Below are positions 46,014 through 48,493 of a stretch of DNA of 48,493 nucleotides, one piece after another. The translations under genes and the position numbers were made by a program. The stretch comes from an uncultured Prevotella sp. (GTDB lineage: Bacteria; Bacteroidota; Bacteroidia; Bacteroidales; Bacteroidaceae), in NCBI GenBank assembly GCA_934196725.1, contig CAKPWR010000014.1, positions 1 through 48,493 of the forward strand, given 5' to 3'. Numbering within the stretch: the stretch's first letter is position 1; each line of letters opens with the position of its first letter. The notes under the pieces are model-generated. The model saw nothing but the letters and a program-made list of their open reading frames with translations. It made no database searches and had not been told where the DNA came from.

Positions 46014-48146
46014 TTATTTTCTGAATCTCTTTTTAATCCATTGGTTAAATGCGACATAAGCACTAATTTCCTCCTGATGTTGAGGTTCGGCGAATGTCAG
46101 ATTATTGCCAGAGGAGTCTCCATGCTGGTCTGGGAAGATAATCATCAGATTGGTACCCAGGAAGAAGCGGGTGATTTCTTCCGGTAAGCGTTCGAGAGCT
46201 GTCTTGTGAGATACAGTTCCCTTACGGGCTGTGATAATCACCAGCATGTGATCTTCCGCTATCTGGGAAGCTATTCGAGGCATCTCGTTCCAATGATTCA
46301 TCAGGGTGTAGTCTGCACGTACTTCATGATGACGGTTGGTGATATATTCATTGATGAGTGCCAGGGTTTCCTCGCGACCGTGGAATTGGATACGGCAATC
46401 CAGATTGCCTGCTAGGCGGGCAAGTCGTTCTACCCATCTGTAGAAACCTGGTTCGAACTCAGCTCTGGACGGTACTGCCACTTCTATGCGACGCAGGGTA
46501 TTGAGCGGTTGCTTGATGCGCGCCATGATAATCTGACGGCTCAGTCCGTTGAACAGACTCTGATGGAATTCTCCCCAGAACTTAGGTGAAACCTCAGGAT
46601 GCATGTGCATGCCGATAATGATTTCTGAACATTGGAACTCGTTGAAGGCATGCTTGATGCCGTTGGCGATATTGGCTGCGATGCGAACCTGCGTCTGCGT
46701 CATCACGTCTGTGGCTGCCGCAAGTTGGCTGCAATGGTCAAGAAGCTGGCGTCCCTGTTCCTGCTTGTATCGCATATCATTGTCATCATAAACAACATTC
46801 AGGCAAACCAGTCCTCTGTTCAATTTCTGGTTTCTTACCAGGAAAGCAAGGCTCATCAGGTTGTCTGCATATTCCGGATATTTCACAGGAATGAGAATCT
46901 TCTCATCGCTTGCTTTCTTGTCATCTTCTGCATCTGGAAGTTCCTTGTCGCGGAGGATAATCTTACGTGAACTCCAGTCGGTGAGCAGGGAAGAGATGAT
47001 GCAGGTGCAGAGAATCATCATCACCACTCCGTTCAGCATGTCATCGTTTACCAGATAAGTATTCGGTCCTATGAGGATGTTCATGCCCACCATCACCATG
47101 GCGATACTGCCGGCGGCATGGGCTGATGTTAAACCAAACATCATGTGACCAGACGACAGGGGCAGTCTGAAACCGAAGCAGGCTGCATAGGCGGCGATGG
47201 CTTTTCCTAATGTTCCGAAGAAAACAATGCAGAATACTACCCATAGAATATGACCTCCCTGGAAAAGTAAACCTACATTGATGAGCATGCCCACACCTAT
47301 CAGGAAGTAAGGAATGAAGAGTGCATTGCCCGTAAACTCCAGACGGTTCATCAAAGGAGACACGTGCGGGATATACCTATTTAATATAAGACCCGCAAAG
47401 AAGGCACCGAAGACACCTTCGATTCCTACCATCTGGGATAAGGCTGCACTCATGAAAAGCATCGCCATCACAAAGATAAACTGCATTACGGCATCGCTGT
47501 ATCTGCGTAGAAACCATCGCGTTAGTCTCGGAATCAGAAATATCATGAATCCGCAATATGCAGCAAACTTAGCTGCGAAAAATAGCCAGAAAAGGATACC
47601 GTCGTGTTTGGAGAATGAAGCTACGAGACCCGCCAGCATGATGAGGGCTATCAAAAGTGAAAGCATACTGGAACCCACACTCAACGTAACGCTTGGCTTC
47701 TGTTGCAATCCATAGCGTGCCACGATAGGATAGGCTATCAAGGTGTTGGATGCCATGATACAACTTAGCAGCATGGAAGCCCTGAAGGAATAATGAAGTA
47801 ACCAGATACTCATGCCGAATGTAAGGAAAAAAGGCACGAAACAGGTAAGAAGACCATAAATGAGTAGTCTCATCTTGTTCTTCTTCATGCCTTCCATGTC
47901 CATTTCCAAGGCGGCTAGGAACATGATGTAATAAAGCCCCACCTTTCCGAACAGCTCGAAAGATGAGTCTCGTTCCAGGATATTGAGTCCGTATTTACCG
48001 ACCAGTACTCCCGCCAAAACCATTCCTATGATGTGGGGAATTCTTAATTTACCCATGATGATTGGGGCAAATAGAATGATGAGGAGTACTACGAAGAATA
48101 TCAACGTAGGGTCAGTTATTGGGAAATATTCTGCAATATGTAACAT
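46014..48146 (-). CDS. CPA2-type cation:proton antiporter with C-terminal cytoplasmic domain
   Basis: The 710-residue protein has an N-terminal Na+/H+-exchanger domain (about 1-410) of roughly 12 membrane segments (GKLRIPHIIGMVLAGVLVG, ASNTLIAYPIVARYG, GVFGAFFAGLILNRYIPHV, FIPYFLIGVGMLINVG) and a soluble C-terminal half (about 430-690) that looks like one or two universal-stress-protein (UspA-like) modules (KILIPVKYPEYADNLMSLAF, IIIGMHMHP). Proteins of this CPA2 layout exchange Na+ or K+ for protons at the inner membrane, and the Usp-like part is thought to regulate by nucleotide binding. Ion choice cannot be read from sequence alone. It is convergent with the GH2 gene, has its own consensus promoter at 48175-48207, and is probably housekeeping rather than part of the PUL. 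Confidence 0.9.
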   Translation of the reverse strand: MLHIAEYFPITDPTLIFFVVLLIILFAPIIMGKLRIPHIIGMVLAGVLVGKYGLNILERDSSFELFGKVGLYYIMFLAALEMDMEGMKKNKMRLLIYGLLTCFVPFFLTFGMSIWLLHYSFRASMLLSCIMASNTLIAYPIVARYGLQQKPSVTLSVGSSMLSLLIALIMLAGLVASFSKHDGILFWLFFAAKFAAYCGFMIFLIPRLTRWFLRRYSDAVMQFIFVMAMLFMSAALSQMVGIEGVFGAFFAGLILNRYIPHVSPLMNRLEFTGNALFIPYFLIGVGMLINVGLLFQGGHILWVVFCIVFFGTLGKAIAAYAACFGFRLPLSSGHMMFGLTSAHAAGSIAMVMVGMNILIGPNTYLVNDDMLNGVVMMILCTCIISSLLTDWSSRKIILRDKELPDAEDDKKASDEKILIPVKYPEYADNLMSLAFLVRNQKLNRGLVCLNVVYDDNDMRYKQEQGRQLLDHCSQLAAATDVMTQTQVRIAANIANGIKHAFNEFQCSEIIIGMHMHPEVSPKFWGEFHQSLFNGLSRQIIMARIKQPLNTLRRIEVAVPSRAEFEPGFYRWVERLARLAGNLDCRIQFHGREETLALINEYITNRHHEVRADYTLMNHWNEMPRIASQIAEDHMLVIITARKGTVSHKTALERLPEEITRFFLGTNLMIIFPDQHGDSSGNNLTFAEPQHQEEISAYVAFNQWIKKRFRK

Positions 48147-48174
48147 AGGCTTATTCTAATTTTATTTTTTGAGT

Positions 48175-48207
48175 GCAAAAGTACAAATAATTCTTGAAAA
48201 GAGCAAA
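48175..48207 (-). promoter_or_regulatory. Consensus promoter of the antiporter gene
   Basis: On the minus strand TTTG (48207-48204), a 20-nt spacer and TACTTTTGC (48183-48175) match both halves of the Bacteroidota housekeeping promoter. The predicted start lies about 30 nt before the ATG at 48146. Confidence 0.85.
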
Positions 48208-48410
48208 GCTTTTGTCTTTTATGTGCATTTTATCACAGTAGAAACCGCTTTTGTCGCTAAAAGGATCATGAGAATGACAAGTAGAAATTGCCAAACTGTA
48301 TTTTGAATTTATTTCTTATAAATATATTAAGGTATAAAAGGATTTTTGAAAGTTTAAAATGTTTACGGATGTTAAAAATGACCTGTTTGTCGAACTTTTT
48401 TGCCGAATAA

Positions 48411-48443
48411 TTTGGCGGAATGGAAAATAGTTAGTACTTTTGC
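48411..48443 (+). promoter_or_regulatory. Consensus promoter for a gene beyond the right edge
   Basis: TTTG (48411-48414), 20 nt and TACTTTTGC (48435-48443) form a textbook promoter on the plus strand. The sequence after it (48444-48493) contains no complete gene; the transcript starts in the window and its first gene is outside. The rest of 48208-48410 shows no gene, but AAGGTATA at 48329-48336 resembles the conserved core of the regulator promoters. Confidence 0.8.
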
Positions 48444-48493
48444 ACTCGCTTTTGAGAAATCAAGCATTACTCAAGGCAATAAAGAAAGAGTTC

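Noticed and set aside
48444..48493. Start of a tRNA or rRNA gene after the right-edge promoter
   Set aside because: Only 50 bases are available and no tRNA arms or rRNA motif can be recognised.

Overview
The window looks like a Bacteroidota chromosome, most probably a gut or rumen Prevotella/Segatella (S. copri-like). The evidence is four SusC/SusD-type pairs, a one-polypeptide hybrid two-component system, the Bacteroidota -7 promoter motif (TAnnTTTGC) ahead of most operons, no Shine-Dalgarno sites, and a remnant of a 'smalltalk' microprotein typical of Bacteroides/Prevotella. No database search was possible, so the species assignment is inference.

Almost the whole window is one polysaccharide utilisation locus (PUL), probably for rhamnogalacturonan-I (RG-I), the rhamnose-galacturonate backbone of hairy pectin. 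Left edge (1-985): a 19-bp tandem array and an AraC-type regulator on the minus strand. 1371-11330: first outer-membrane uptake module, susC-susD-susC-susD. 11471-15853: a hybrid sensor kinase/response regulator (HTCS) on the minus strand, convergent with module 1 across a bidirectional terminator. 15854-17430: a 1.6-kb non-coding stretch with a frameshifted smalltalk gene, a concentric inverted repeat around a 36-bp palindrome, a GC-rich fold-back element, and a promoter flanked by a 14-bp inverted repeat. 17431-27876: a second susC-susD-susC-susD module, paralogous to the first in the same order. 28030-30150: an unrecognised secreted protein following a long UUCG-capped hairpin. 30360-45922: secreted enzymes: a PL11-like lyase fused to an autotransporter-passenger-like repeat region, a compact PL11 lyase, a double-domain CE12 esterase, a DUF4450-like protein with a probable alpha/alpha-barrel, a single-domain CE12 esterase and a GH2 beta-galactosidase. 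46014-48146: a CPA2 cation:proton antiporter on the minus strand, not part of the PUL. 48147-48493: a divergent promoter region serving the antiporter and something beyond the right edge.

Inferred working model: CE12 esterases remove acetyl groups, PL11 lyases cut the deacetylated RG-I backbone by beta-elimination, GH2 (and perhaps the DUF4450-like protein) trims galactose side chains or backbone ends, SusD lipoproteins capture oligosaccharides and SusC TonB-dependent transporters import them. The HTCS senses a periplasmic fragment and activates the operons; the AraC regulator is a second control point. The two regulator genes share a 62-bp promoter region at about 82% identity. No enzyme for unsaturated galacturonyl products (GH105/GH88) and no cytoplasmic sugar catabolism gene is present, so these steps must be encoded elsewhere.
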